This document shows, piece after piece, positions 50,905 through 60,002 of a DNA stretch of 64,000 bases. A program made the position numbers and the translations under genes. Each line of letters starts with the position of its first letter. Positions within the stretch are counted from its first letter, which is position 1. Source of the DNA: DB1 sp049323655. GTDB lineage: Bacteria > Desulfobacterota > Desulfobulbia > Desulfobulbales > SURF-16. Below the pieces are notes generated by a model, which was not told where the DNA came from, made no database searches, and worked only from the letters and a program-made list of their open reading frames with translations. The DNA lies in the NCBI GenBank assembly GCA_049323655.1, contig JBMONO010000034.1, positions 124,001 through 188,000 of the forward strand, given 5' to 3'.

Positions 50905-51013
50905 GCACTCGTGAAAGTCCTTTTTTGCCGCGGAGAGCACAGGGAAAACATTTTGAATGACAGTCAGTTATCTCCGTGTGCTCCGTGGTTTTTTGTGGTT
51001 GATTTTCAGTTTG
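50905..51013 (-). repeat. intergenic repeat family A, copy 6 (inverted)
   Basis: GCCGCGGAGAGCACAGGG ... TCTCCGTGTGCTCCGTGG then TTTTTTGTGGTTGATTTTCAG. Ends one base before the tRNA gene. Confidence 0.75.
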
Positions 51014-51014
51014 C

Positions 51015-51091
51015 GCGCCCGTAGCTCAGCTGGATAGAGCACCGGCCTTCTAAGCCGTAGGTCGCAGGTTCGAATCCTGCCGGGCGCGCCA
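51015..51091 (+). tRNA. tRNA-Arg (TCT)
   Basis: 77 nt. Acceptor stem GCGCCCG pairs with CGGGCGC (51081-51087), discriminator G and encoded CCA (51089-51091). D-arm GCTCAGCTGGATAGAGC; anticodon loop CTTCTAA gives anticodon TCT (Arg, AGA codons); T-arm GCAGGTTCGAATCCTGC. The outer anticodon-stem pair is a C-T mismatch. Confidence 0.97.
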
Positions 51092-51132
51092 GGAAAACCC
51101 GGGCTTTCCCGGAACTGAATGCCCTGCCGGGC

Positions 51133-51180
51133 AAAACCCCTCTGTCATCGGCTCCCTGCCGGCAGAGGGGTTTTTGTTTT
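51133..51180 (+). terminator. rho-independent terminator after tRNA-Arg
   Basis: Stem AAAACCCCTCTG (51133-51144) with CAGAGGGGTTTT (51163-51174) and a T-rich tail (TTTTTGTTTT). Confidence 0.88.
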
Positions 51181-51189
51181 GTCTCAATA

Positions 51190-51330
51190 AATGATGAAAT
51201 CGCAAAAGGTCTTTTTTTACCACGGAGAGCACTGATGGCACAGAGAAAATATCTTTAATTACAATTAGTTGATTCTGTGTGCTCTGCGGTCTTTATGGTT
51301 GATTTTCAGTTTTTACGATTTCGTCAAGAA
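51190..51330 (-). repeat. intergenic repeat family A, copy 7 (inverted)
   Basis: GATGAAATCGCAAAAGGTC, ACCACGGAGAGCACTG, then GTGTGCTCTGCGGTC and GGTTGATTTTCAGTTTTTACG. Same orientation as the copy on the other side of the tRNA gene. Confidence 0.85.
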
Positions 51331-51457
51331 ATGATGCGGAAAGAGAATATTGTTGCCTTTTTATGTGCCGGGGCATAACATATCATAATCATAACTGATG
51401 ACGGGATGGATGCCTGAGTGTCGCGCAATGATTTCTGCGGGTTTCGGAGGAAGAGTG

Positions 51458-52054
51458 ATGAAGGGAGTAACCGGTTTGAGCAGGCCGCTGACACTGCTGT
51501 GTGGTCTGCTGGCATGGATCGCCTGCTGCAATGTTTCGCCGCTGTGGGGGCAGGAGGGGCGCGGCGATGAGAAAGATTATCTGATCGGCGTCGGTGACGT
51601 GCTGGAGGTCCAGGTCTGGCAGGAGCCCGACTTGTCGAGGACGGTGAAGGTGCGGCTTGATGGCAGGATATCTCTGCCTCTGACCGGCGATATCCAGGCG
51701 GCCGGCAAATCGGTGGAGGAACTGGATCGCCTGCTGGAGGAGAAGATCGCGGCCCTGGTTACCGAGCCGGCGGTCTCGGTGATCCTGGTGGAGAATCGTA
51801 GCCGCCGCTATTACGTGGTCGGCCAGGTCGGTCAGCCCGGTGAGTTTCCCATCGAATACCCGCTGACCCTGCTCCAGGCCATTGCCCGCAGCGGCGGTTT
51901 TCAGGAGTGGGCCAAACGGGACCAGATCCGGGTTGTGCGTCGGATTGGCGATAAGGAGGATCTGCTGCCCTTTGATTACGATGCCTTTGTCAAGGGCAAG
52001 GATCTTGGCCAGAACATTTTCATCGCCCCCGGTGACACCATTATCGTGCCCTGA
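51458..52054 (+). CDS. polysaccharide export protein (Wza/BexD-like)
   Basis: 198 residues. Signal peptide region (residues 1-31; no lipobox, cysteines CC in the hydrophobic part), then the poly-export domain YLIGVGDVLEVQVWQEPDLSRTVKVR and SLBB-like domain RYYVVGQVGQPGEFPI. Outer-membrane export component for the polysaccharide made by the following genes. ATG 51458 follows CGGAGGAAG. It lacks the long C-terminal helix of Wza. Confidence 0.88.
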   Translation: MKGVTGLSRPLTLLCGLLAWIACCNVSPLWGQEGRGDEKDYLIGVGDVLEVQVWQEPDLSRTVKVRLDGRISLPLTGDIQAAGKSVEELDRLLEEKIAALVTEPAVSVILVENRSRRYYVVGQVGQPGEFPIEYPLTLLQAIARSGGFQEWAKRDQIRVVRRIGDKEDLLPFDYDAFVKGKDLGQNIFIAPGDTIIVP

Positions 52055-52086
52055 CCGGGGCAGACTGCAACGTGGTGGGGTTCAGC

Positions 52087-53571
52087 GTGAAGAAAAAAAA
52101 TTTTTATGTGCTCGGCGGCGCTGGTGTTCTCCTGCTGACGATTCCTCCTGCGCTTGCCCAGGCGCGGCAGACGATGCTTGCCGGCAGCGTTGCCATGGGG
52201 CAGGAGTATGACTCGAATATTTTCGAGGAGGACCGTGACCGGCAGGGGCGCTGGGTCAGTTCGCTGGCGCCGGCGCTCACTCTGACCAGTGAAGGCGAGC
52301 AGGACATCCTCTCTCTAGCCGTTAATTCCGATCTGAGCTGGGACCAGCGCCTCGATGATCATGATTTCAGCCATGGCCTGGCCCTCTCTCTCAGCCGGGA
52401 AATTTCCCAGCGCCTGAAAGTCAACCTGACCAATAATTATTCCTATAACGACATGGCGCCGGAGCGGGACATGGAGCCCGATCTCAGTCTGAACCGCCGC
52501 TTCCAGCGGGCGGATGCCTATGCCCAGACCGAGGTTGCCCGACTACTCTTCCCCGAGTTCGACTATGACCCGGACCGGCATTATCTTCAGGTTTTGGCCG
52601 AGCTCGACAGGCGCTATGACCAGGCCGCTCCTGCGGTTCAGCTGCAGGTGGATCGCTATCTTTCCAATACCGACAGCCGGCGGCGACAGTGGGACAACGA
52701 ACTGGCCGTGGGGGCGGAATACGAGTTTGCCAGGGACAGCATCATCAGTCTGGGATATCGCTATTTTGTGAATGACGACAGAACGTCGGGGTTGGAAGGG
52801 GTGGCGCGGGGCGGCGGTTATTTTGATGAGTATGACGAACATTCCCCCTATGTCGGTCTGTCCTACCGTTTCAACCCGCAATGGGCCGCCTCGATCCATT
52901 ACCAGTTCACCAAGGCCCAGCATGACGTGGCCAGCGATCTGACCGAGAACGATACCCTGTTGAACCTCGATTATACCGTAAGCCAGACGGACCGCTTCAG
53001 CGCCTCCTATGGCTGGATCACCTCCCGTTACACCGGTCTGCAGGACGACATGGACGAACAGACCGCGATGCTGGCCTGGAATCATGATTTCAATCCCCGG
53101 CTGCGCCTGACGACTTCCCTGGACGGCAGCTATCTTGCCCGGGAGGATCTCTCTGGCGATGAACGGGAATTCGGTCTTGATGTCGGTTTGTCCCGTCTCC
53201 TGCAACGGGGAAGCCTCGCCATCCGGGCTGAGGCGACCATGGCCGAGGCCAAGGAGGAGGGCTCGTGGGACGATCTCCGCCAGAGCTGGGGTCTGGACGG
53301 GGCAATCACCTGGAACCTGCGGGAGAATCTGACCGGCAGCGTCACTGCCGCCTATGAAAAACGGTACCAGTGGCAGCTGGTCGGTGACAAGGCGACCTAT
53401 GACGATTACGAAGCGGGCATTGGCCTCAGCTATACATTCTGGCGCTGGTTTTCCCTCTCCTGCCGGTATACCTACAGCACCCTGGACAGCAGCACCGATC
53501 TGATCCCTGATTATCACGAGCATCTCGTTGTCGTCTCCCTGTCGGCGGCAAAGGAACTGATGCGCTGGTAG
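52087..53571 (+). CDS. outer-membrane beta-barrel of polysaccharide export
   Basis: 494 residues. Signal peptide (VLGGAGVLLLTIPPALA) and about 16-20 alternating amphipathic beta strands ending in aromatic W; typical are TNNYSYNDM, ISLGYRYFVNDD and GIGLSYTFWRWFSLSCRY. This is the outer-membrane protein that accompanies Wza/Wzz-type systems (EpsX/TIGR03016-like). GTG 52087 gives a basic start MKKKNF; GTG 52072 is the alternative. Only 32 bp after the export gene. Confidence 0.78.
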   Translation: MKKKNFYVLGGAGVLLLTIPPALAQARQTMLAGSVAMGQEYDSNIFEEDRDRQGRWVSSLAPALTLTSEGEQDILSLAVNSDLSWDQRLDDHDFSHGLALSLSREISQRLKVNLTNNYSYNDMAPERDMEPDLSLNRRFQRADAYAQTEVARLLFPEFDYDPDRHYLQVLAELDRRYDQAAPAVQLQVDRYLSNTDSRRRQWDNELAVGAEYEFARDSIISLGYRYFVNDDRTSGLEGVARGGGYFDEYDEHSPYVGLSYRFNPQWAASIHYQFTKAQHDVASDLTENDTLLNLDYTVSQTDRFSASYGWITSRYTGLQDDMDEQTAMLAWNHDFNPRLRLTTSLDGSYLAREDLSGDEREFGLDVGLSRLLQRGSLAIRAEATMAEAKEEGSWDDLRQSWGLDGAITWNLRENLTGSVTAAYEKRYQWQLVGDKATYDDYEAGIGLSYTFWRWFSLSCRYTYSTLDSSTDLIPDYHEHLVVVSLSAAKELMRW

Positions 53572-53622
53572 GACAGGGTTTCACCCTTTCCGCATCTGCG
53601 GCGACATCACGACAATCATCTT

Positions 53623-55191
53623 ATGGAACAACAGCAGCGTCAGCTCATCAAGAAATACCTCGATATCGCCCTCCGGCGAAAAAAGGTGATCATTGCCTTT
53701 TTCCTGCTCGGCCTGGTGGCGGGGCTCGGTCTGTATCTCACCACCCCCAAGGTCTATCTCTGCACCTCGCTCATCCAGTATCAGCGGCAGCAGGTTAACC
53801 CGACCGCCATGTCGCCGGACGATGTCCGGTCGCGCACCTCCGAAGTGGTGGCAACGGTGAGCCAGCAGATCACCAGCCGCAGCAGCCTGGAGGCGATGAT
53901 CAAGGAGTTTGACCTCTACGCCGATCTGCGTGCCGCCCTGCCCATGGAGGACGTGGTGGACCTCATGCGGAACAAACACATCGAGATCAAGCAGGAAAAA
54001 GGCGACATCTTCAAGGTTTCCTATCAGGGCGGGGATCCCCGCAAGGTGCTGCGGGTGACCAATGCTCTGGCCGCGAAATTCATTGAGGAGAATCTCCGCT
54101 ACCGGGAGGAGCGGGCCTCCGAAACCTCGACCTATATCAAGGACGAACTGCGCATGGCCAAAGAGGCCCTCGATCAGAAAGAGGCGGTCATGCGGGATTA
54201 CAAACTGAAATATTACAACGAGATGCCGAGCCAGCTCGCCAACAACATGAGTCGCCTCAATGCCTTGCAGGATCAGTACCAGAAGAATCAGGACAGCTAT
54301 CAACAGATGGAGCAGACGCGGGTCATGATTCAGGAACAGATTTCCCTGCGCCAGGAGATGGTCGAGCAGCAGTTGCAGGGGGCAGCGATCGTGGCGGGCA
54401 GTGACAAGGGGGTGAAAACACAGGGGCCGGCCGCGGAGATCAATGCGTTGCGGCAGACCCTGCGTAATCTCCAGAGTCGGTACACGGAGCAGCACCCCGA
54501 GGTACGGCGGGTGAAAAAGCAGCTCGAAGAGCTGGAGGGGCGTTACGCGGGCGCGGCTACTGATGAGGGAACGGCAGTGCCCCCTCCTGTTTCCATCGAC
54601 CCCCAGATAGAACAGATGAAGGTGCAGCTGCAGGAGGTTGAGTTCAATATCCTTCGCCTGCGCAACGATCGGGCCGAGATCGAAAAGGAGATCCGCAAAT
54701 ACCAGCAGTGGATCGAGGCCACCCCGGTGCGGGAGGCGGAATGGGCCGGGCTGACCCGGGACTACGAGCAACTCAATCAACACTATCAGGCCCTGGTGGG
54801 GCAGAGCCTCCAGGCGGAATCGGCCCACAGTCTGGAAAAGCAGCAGAAGGGCAGCCAGTTCAAGATTGTCGATCCGGCCCATTTTCCGGAAAAACCCTAC
54901 AAGCCGGATTTTAGAAAGATCATGCTGCTGGCGATGGCGCTGGGACTCGGCCTTGGCGGCGGCCTGGCCTTTGGGGTGGAACTGCTCAATACCTCGTTCA
55001 AGGAGCCGGAAGAGGTGGAGGCGTTTCTCGGCCTGCCGATTCTCTGCGCCATCCCGGTTATCCATACCCGGGCCGAGGCACGGCGGAGGCGGGTCATCAC
55101 CATCGCCTGGGGGCTGCTGCTCGGCCTGTCCGCCACGGGTATTCTTGCTGCCCTGGCGTACTGCTGGAAAAAGGGGTTGATTGTCCTGTAG
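53623..55191 (+). CDS. polysaccharide chain-length determinant Wzz/GumC-like
   Basis: 522 residues. N-terminal TM (about 25-44), a Wzz domain, a long coiled coil (about 155-390) and a second TM helix near the end (about 430-450, GLGLGGGLAFGVELL), then a third hydrophobic helix at the C-terminus. Lacks a kinase domain, which is encoded by the next gene. It sets chain length and links export to CpsD. ATG 53623. Confidence 0.9.
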   Translation: MEQQQRQLIKKYLDIALRRKKVIIAFFLLGLVAGLGLYLTTPKVYLCTSLIQYQRQQVNPTAMSPDDVRSRTSEVVATVSQQITSRSSLEAMIKEFDLYADLRAALPMEDVVDLMRNKHIEIKQEKGDIFKVSYQGGDPRKVLRVTNALAAKFIEENLRYREERASETSTYIKDELRMAKEALDQKEAVMRDYKLKYYNEMPSQLANNMSRLNALQDQYQKNQDSYQQMEQTRVMIQEQISLRQEMVEQQLQGAAIVAGSDKGVKTQGPAAEINALRQTLRNLQSRYTEQHPEVRRVKKQLEELEGRYAGAATDEGTAVPPPVSIDPQIEQMKVQLQEVEFNILRLRNDRAEIEKEIRKYQQWIEATPVREAEWAGLTRDYEQLNQHYQALVGQSLQAESAHSLEKQQKGSQFKIVDPAHFPEKPYKPDFRKIMLLAMALGLGLGGGLAFGVELLNTSFKEPEEVEAFLGLPILCAIPVIHTRAEARRRRVITIAWGLLLGLSATGILAALAYCWKKGLIVL

Positions 55192-55197
55192 TGATGC

Positions 55198-55318
55198 AGG
55201 CTCTTAATTGTCGGCATCGTAAAAAAGCAACGATTCCGACGGGTCCTGTTTTGTAACTCGTTGTTTTCACTTTCCCGCCTGCCATGGTTTGCGGGTTTTT
55301 GCGAGACCATCTTATTTC
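55198..55318 (-). repeat. intergenic repeat family B, copy 3 (inverted)
   Basis: ATTGTCGGCATCGTAAAAAAGC, ACGATTCCGACGGG, TTTGTAACTCGTTGTTTTC, CGCCTGCCATGG and TTTGCGAGACCATC. Inverse of the copies at 4670-4788 and 26225-26336. Confidence 0.82.
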
Positions 55319-55338
55319 GAAACATCAGGAGAAACGGA

Positions 55339-56202
55339 GTGGGAAAGGTTTTTGACGCCCTGACAAAATCCGGCGCCGAAGAGACGCCTGTTGAACGGAG
55401 AGGCCCTGTTGCCGATGGTGATGGCGGCCAGTCGACGGAGCCGGTACGCGCTCCTTCCGCCTCGACGGCGCCCGCCGCCGGGTCGCCGGTTTTTGCCCCG
55501 GACAGCACCAAATGGGACGAACGATTTCTGGCGGCCCGGGCCAACCCGGCAGTGGCGGAGAGTTTCCGGCGGTTGCGGGCCAAAATTCTCCATCTGCAGA
55601 AGCAGTCGGCCATTCGTTCCGTGCTGATCACCAGTTCCGGCTCGGACGAGGGCAAGAGTTTTGTCTGCGCCAATCTCGGCGCCATCATGGCCCACGGGGT
55701 CAGCCAGCACGCCCTGCTGGTTGACTGTGATCTGCGCCGTCCGGCCCTGGCCGGGTTTTTCGGCATCGAGTCGGCCGTCGGTCTGGTGGATCATTTGCGT
55801 GACCGCCGGGATCTGGCCGAGTTGATCGTTCATACCGGTCTGGAGAGGCTCTCCCTGATTCCGGCCGGCCGGCCGCCGGAGAATCCGGCGGAACTGCTTT
55901 CCTCCAAGGCCATGGTCGAGCTGATCCGGGAGGTGGTGGCCCGCTATCGGGACCGCTTCGTCATCTTCGACAGCCCGCCGGCGTTGGCCGCCTCGGAAAC
56001 TGCGGTGCTCGCCCAGCATGTCGACAAGGTCGTGCTCGTCGTCAAGTGGGGCGGCGCCGGTCGCGATCAGATCAAGAAGCTCGTTGACCAGCTCGGCCAT
56101 GAAAAGATTCTCGGCGTCGTCTTCAATGCCTTCCAGATGAATTTTCTCGACAAACGGCTGCAGGGCGAAGGGTATTACAAATATTATTCGGAAGAATACT
56201 GA
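55339..56202 (+). CDS. CpsD/CapB-like tyrosine autokinase
   Basis: 287 residues. Walker A variant SGSDEGKS (about 100-107), Walker A' LLVDCDLRRP (126-135) and Walker B VIFDSPP (about 215) define the bacterial tyrosine-kinase ATPase domain, and the C-terminus has the tyrosine cluster GEGYYKYYSEEY typical for autophosphorylation. It controls polymer length with the Wzz-like protein upstream. GTG 55339 is preceded by AGGAGAAAC; earlier codons lie in a repeat. An Ala/Pro-rich N-terminal 60 residues are variable. Confidence 0.9.
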   Translation: MGKVFDALTKSGAEETPVERRGPVADGDGGQSTEPVRAPSASTAPAAGSPVFAPDSTKWDERFLAARANPAVAESFRRLRAKILHLQKQSAIRSVLITSSGSDEGKSFVCANLGAIMAHGVSQHALLVDCDLRRPALAGFFGIESAVGLVDHLRDRRDLAELIVHTGLERLSLIPAGRPPENPAELLSSKAMVELIREVVARYRDRFVIFDSPPALAASETAVLAQHVDKVVLVVKWGGAGRDQIKKLVDQLGHEKILGVVFNAFQMNFLDKRLQGEGYYKYYSEEY

Positions 56203-56208
56203 TCTGTT

Positions 56209-57591
56209 ATGCCGTTTCTGCTGAAAAAGTATTACCCGGCCCGCAATATCTTTTTTTTCCTGGGCGAAGGGCTGCTGATTTTTGTCGCCATCAACAGCGT
56301 CTATTTTATTTTCAAGGGATCGGCACTGTACTGTGAGGCATTGTCCCTCTATGCCCTGCGGGCCTTGGCCGTCACCTTTATCTTTCAGATTTCCCTTTAT
56401 TTCTTTGACCTGTATGATCTCAGTGCGGAAAAGCCGGTCACCGAGGATTTCGCCAGAATAACCCAGGCTTTTGGGCTGGGCTGCATCGCGCTCGGCATCG
56501 TCTATTTTTTCGTGCCGGTGATCATGATCTCGACCAGGATCTTCTGGGTCGGCTATGCCGCCATCTGCGCCAGTATCTTTTTCTGGCGTTTTCTGTACAG
56601 TTACGTGCTGGACCGGCGCATGTTCGCCCAGCCCATCGTTCTCCTCGGGGCCGGGGAGATGGCCGGCAACATCGCCGAGGAAATCATCACGAAAAGGGAT
56701 TCCGGCCACAGGATCGTCTCCATCGTCGGCCAACCGACCCCTGGGACGGTTCTGCAAAACCTGCCGGCGACCATCGACATGGACAAGCTTCCGGCGCTCT
56801 GCCGGGAAAACAAGGTGGAAAAGATCGTGGTGGCTCTCGATGATCGGCGCGGCCAGACGCCGATCCGCACCCTGTTGCGCTGCAAGCTCGACGGCGTCAC
56901 CATTGTCGAGGGCATCACCTTTTACGAAGGGCTGACCGGCAAGATTCTGGTGGAGAAGGTCAATCCGTCCTGGCTCATCTATTCTTCCGGTTTCAAGGTA
57001 TGTCGCTGGTGCATGTTTTCCAAGAGACTGCTCGACGTTGTCGTCTCTTTTACCGGTTTGCTCCTTTCCTCCCCGATCACCCTGGTCAGTGCGCTGATCA
57101 TTAAGCTGGAATCGCCAGGGCCTGTTTTCTATACCCAGGAAAGAGTCGGCGAGCAGGGCAGGGTTTTTCGGGTGATTAAATTTCGCTCCATGCGCAGCGA
57201 TGCGGAAAAGAACGGTCCGGTCTGGGCCATGAAAAACGATAGCCGGGTCACCCGTTTCGGTGGTTTTATCCGCAAGGTGCGGATCGACGAGATTCCCCAG
57301 ATGTGGAATGTCCTCAAGGGGGAGATGAGCTTTGTCGGGCCGCGGCCGGAGCGGCCGGTTTTCGTCGAGCAGCTGACCGCCTCCATCCCCTATTATTCCC
57401 TGCGGCACAGCGTCAAACCCGGTATTACCGGCTGGGCGCAGATCTGCTATCCTTACGGGGCCTCGGAGAAGGACGCCCTGCGCAAGCTCGAATATGATCT
57501 CTATTATATCAAAAACCTGACAATCACCATGGATTTCTGGATCATCTTCCAGACGATCAAGACGGTGCTCTTTCAGAAGGGGGCGCGATGA
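56209..57591 (+). CDS. polyprenyl glycosylphosphotransferase (WbaP/WcaJ-like)
   Basis: 460 residues. Four to five N-terminal helices, a CoA-binding-like Rossmann part (VLLGAGEMAGNIAEEII) and the catalytic bacterial sugar-transferase domain from about residue 265 with PVFYTQERVG, FRSM, DEIPQMWNVLKGEMSFVGPRPERP and PGITGWAQI. It starts the polysaccharide repeat unit by moving sugar-1-phosphate to undecaprenyl phosphate. ATG 56209 is 6 bp after cpsD. Confidence 0.93.
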   Translation: MPFLLKKYYPARNIFFFLGEGLLIFVAINSVYFIFKGSALYCEALSLYALRALAVTFIFQISLYFFDLYDLSAEKPVTEDFARITQAFGLGCIALGIVYFFVPVIMISTRIFWVGYAAICASIFFWRFLYSYVLDRRMFAQPIVLLGAGEMAGNIAEEIITKRDSGHRIVSIVGQPTPGTVLQNLPATIDMDKLPALCRENKVEKIVVALDDRRGQTPIRTLLRCKLDGVTIVEGITFYEGLTGKILVEKVNPSWLIYSSGFKVCRWCMFSKRLLDVVVSFTGLLLSSPITLVSALIIKLESPGPVFYTQERVGEQGRVFRVIKFRSMRSDAEKNGPVWAMKNDSRVTRFGGFIRKVRIDEIPQMWNVLKGEMSFVGPRPERPVFVEQLTASIPYYSLRHSVKPGITGWAQICYPYGASEKDALRKLEYDLYYIKNLTITMDFWIIFQTIKTVLFQKGAR

Positions 57592-57647
57592 GGCGGCGGG
57601 CTGGTCGCTTTGTCGAGCGCATTGCAATGTCATCGAGGTGAAAAATC

Positions 57648-59486
57648 ATGTGCGGTATAGTCGGTTATATCGGGCAGCGCAAGGTGGTGCCCGTTCTGCT
57701 GGAAGGTCTGAAACGGCTCGAATACCGGGGCTATGATTCCGCCGGTATCGTCTATCTGGAAGAGGGCGTGCTCCACAAGCATCGCTGCCAGGGCAAACTG
57801 GCCAATCTTGAAGAGAAAATGGACCGGGTGACGACGGAGAGCCGCATCGGTCTCGGTCATACCCGCTGGGCCACCCATGGACCGCCCTCGGAGGCGAACG
57901 CCCATCCGCACAGCGATTGCAGCGGCGAACTGGTGGTGGTGCATAACGGCATCATCGAGAATTTTCAGAGCCTGCGGCAGCGTCTCACGGCCCGCGGCCA
58001 TGTCTTCACCTCGCAGACCGATACCGAGGTGGTGGTTCATCTCATTGAGGAATACCTCCATGACGATCTGGCCACGGCGGTGCGCAAGGCGGTCGTCGAG
58101 CTGGAGGGCTCCTTTGCCCTCGGAGTCATGTGGAGCAGGCAGCCGGACCGGATCATCGCCGTCCGCGACCAGAGCCCGCTGGTGCTGGGAGTGCTGGAAC
58201 AGGGGGACAGCTTTATGGCCTCCGACATCCCGGCGCTTTTGCCCTACACCAAGGATGTCCTGTTCCTTGACGACAAGGAAATGGCGGTGCTGACCGCAAA
58301 CGGGGTCACGGTGACCCAGCTTGCCACCGGCGAACCGGTGGCCAAGGAGATCCAGCATATCGTCTGGAATGCCGGCATGGCGGAAAAGGCCGGCTATCGT
58401 CATTTCATGCTCAAGGAGATCTTCGAGCAGCCCCAGGCGATTCTCAATACCTTTCGCGGTCGCATCAATCCGGAGAGCGGCGAGGTCATTCTGCCGGAAA
58501 TCGGCCTGACCCGCGATGAGCTGCGCGCTATCCGCCGCATCTCCCTCGTCGCCTGCGGCACCTCCTGGCACGCGGCCCTGGTGGCCCGCTACTGGCTGGA
58601 AAAATGGGCAGGACTGCCGGTGGAGGTGGATATCGCCTCGGAGTTCCGCTACCGCCGGCTGCTGCTGGGCCCGGATGTCATGGTCATTCCCATCTCCCAG
58701 TCCGGCGAGACGGCCGACACCCTGGCCGGCCTGCGGCTGGCGAAAAAACTCGAGGCCCGGGTCATTGCCATCTGCAATGTGGTGGGCAGCACCATCACCC
58801 GGGAAGCGGACGGCACCATCTACACCCATGCCGGCCCGGAGATCGGCGTCGCCTCCACCAAGGCCTTTACCAGTCAGTTGACCGCCCTTTTCCTGCTCAC
58901 CCTGTTCCTGGCCCAGACCCGCAGAACCATTGACGCGGACACCAGCCGGGAACTGGCCCATGCCCTGCTGGAGCTGCCGGGTATCGTTGAGCGCGAGCTG
59001 CCTGGTTTGCAGGAGCGGATGAATGCCGTCGCCGAGGAATTTGCCGGCAGCCGCGATTTTCTCTACCTCGGCCGCGGCGCCAATTTTCCCATCGCCCTGG
59101 AGGGGGCGCTGAAACTCAAAGAGATCTCCTACATCCATGCCGAGGGCTATGCGGCCGGGGAATTGAAGCATGGCCCGATTGCCCTGATCGACCGCGACAT
59201 GCCGGTGCTTGCCCTTGCCCCGCGGGACGGCGTCTACGCCAAACTGCTCTCCAACGTCGAGGAGGTGAAGGCGCGGCACGGACGGATGATTCTGGTCGGC
59301 AGCGCCGGCGACCCCCGGCTCGCCGAGCTGAGCGAGCACGTCATCACGGTGCCGGAGATCCACGAAGAGCTGCATCCGCTTCTCTATGCCATTCCCCTGC
59401 AGCTGCTCGCCTACGAGATCGCCAATCTGCGCGGCTGTGATGTCGATCAACCGCGCAACCTGGCCAAAAGCGTCACGGTCGAGTGA
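57648..59486 (+). CDS. glmS: glutamine--fructose-6-phosphate aminotransferase GlmS
   Basis: 612 residues, full length. The catalytic cysteine is Cys2 after Met removal (MCGIVGYIG) and the glutaminase domain is followed by two SIS domains (SLVACGTSWHAALVARYW; IPISQSGETADTLAGLRLAK). It makes glucosamine-6-phosphate, the start of UDP-GlcNAc, feeding peptidoglycan and the polysaccharide genes around it. No glmS ribozyme is recognised in the 56-bp upstream gap. Confidence 0.97.
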   Translation: MCGIVGYIGQRKVVPVLLEGLKRLEYRGYDSAGIVYLEEGVLHKHRCQGKLANLEEKMDRVTTESRIGLGHTRWATHGPPSEANAHPHSDCSGELVVVHNGIIENFQSLRQRLTARGHVFTSQTDTEVVVHLIEEYLHDDLATAVRKAVVELEGSFALGVMWSRQPDRIIAVRDQSPLVLGVLEQGDSFMASDIPALLPYTKDVLFLDDKEMAVLTANGVTVTQLATGEPVAKEIQHIVWNAGMAEKAGYRHFMLKEIFEQPQAILNTFRGRINPESGEVILPEIGLTRDELRAIRRISLVACGTSWHAALVARYWLEKWAGLPVEVDIASEFRYRRLLLGPDVMVIPISQSGETADTLAGLRLAKKLEARVIAICNVVGSTITREADGTIYTHAGPEIGVASTKAFTSQLTALFLLTLFLAQTRRTIDADTSRELAHALLELPGIVERELPGLQERMNAVAEEFAGSRDFLYLGRGANFPIALEGALKLKEISYIHAEGYAAGELKHGPIALIDRDMPVLALAPRDGVYAKLLSNVEEVKARHGRMILVGSAGDPRLAELSEHVITVPEIHEELHPLLYAIPLQLLAYEIANLRGCDVDQPRNLAKSVTVE

Positions 59487-59491
59487 TTTTT

Positions 59492-59912
59492 GATTGCGGA
59501 TCGCGGATTGCCGATTAGGGGTGAATTGACAGGAATGAACCAGGAGGAGTTGAAGGCGCGGACAAAGGACTTTGCCAAAAGAATTGTTGCGCTGTGTCGA
59601 AATCTTCCAGACAACAGGGAGGGACGATTAATCGGCAATCAGATATTCAGGTCCGGGACCTCTGTTGCTGCAAATTACCGGGCCGCTTGCCGGGCCCGGT
59701 CGCAAGCCGAGTTTATTGCAAAAATGTCAATAGTTGAAGAAGAGGCGGATGAATCGCTGTTCTGGCTTGAGCTTTTGACTGAAATGGAGATCGTCAAAAA
59801 AGATCTCCTCGTGCCATTGATGCAGGAAAATAATGAGTTGATAGCAATTGTCGTGGCATCAATCAAAACGTGCAAAGCATCTCAAGAAAAAGGCCGGGGA
59901 AAATCCGCAATC
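59492..59912. repeat. 10-bp inverted repeats bounding the four-helix-bundle gene
   Basis: GATTGCGGAT at 59492-59501 and its exact inverse ATCCGCAATC at 59903-59912. They enclose the core of the four-helix-bundle gene. The left copy is followed by CGCGGATTGCC, a near repeat. Confidence 0.6.
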
Positions 59913-60002
59913 CCCACTCCGCAATGGGAAAGGGGAAAAATGGAAAACGATCTGATTGCAAATAAAATCATTTCAGAGGAAGAGGGGTGGGTTTGCCAAT
60001 GA
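59535..60002 (+). CDS. four-helix-bundle protein (23S IVS-like family) with C-terminal extension
   Basis: 155 residues. Core (about 1-120): RTKDFAKRIVALCRNLP, IGNQIFRSGTSVAANYRAACRARSQAEFIAK, then two helices, the pattern of the small four-helix-bundle proteins of unknown function also coded by 23S rRNA intervening sequences. The last about 35 residues are encoded from repeat-like DNA after 59903 and are probably not part of the fold. It lies between glmS and an epimerase, and its stop overlaps that gene's start (ATGA). Confidence 0.85.
   Translation: MNQEELKARTKDFAKRIVALCRNLPDNREGRLIGNQIFRSGTSVAANYRAACRARSQAEFIAKMSIVEEEADESLFWLELLTEMEIVKKDLLVPLMQENNELIAIVVASIKTCKASQEKGRGKSAIPTPQWERGKMENDLIANKIISEEEGWVCQ

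Larger units (their letters stand above)
51092..51457. other. non-coding gap between tRNA-Arg and the polysaccharide cluster
   Basis: 366 bp. Holds the tRNA terminator (51133-51180) and a family A repeat (51190-51330). Remaining 125 bp before the export gene have no recognised gene. Confidence 0.6.

Noticed and set aside
57630..59450. Long open frame of about 600 codons antisense to glmS (and similar long frames antisense to mnmG and to the cpsD/glycosyltransferase pair)
   Set aside because: No recognisable domains; composition follows the high-GC sense codons, and the sense genes have complete family motifs. These are compositional shadows.
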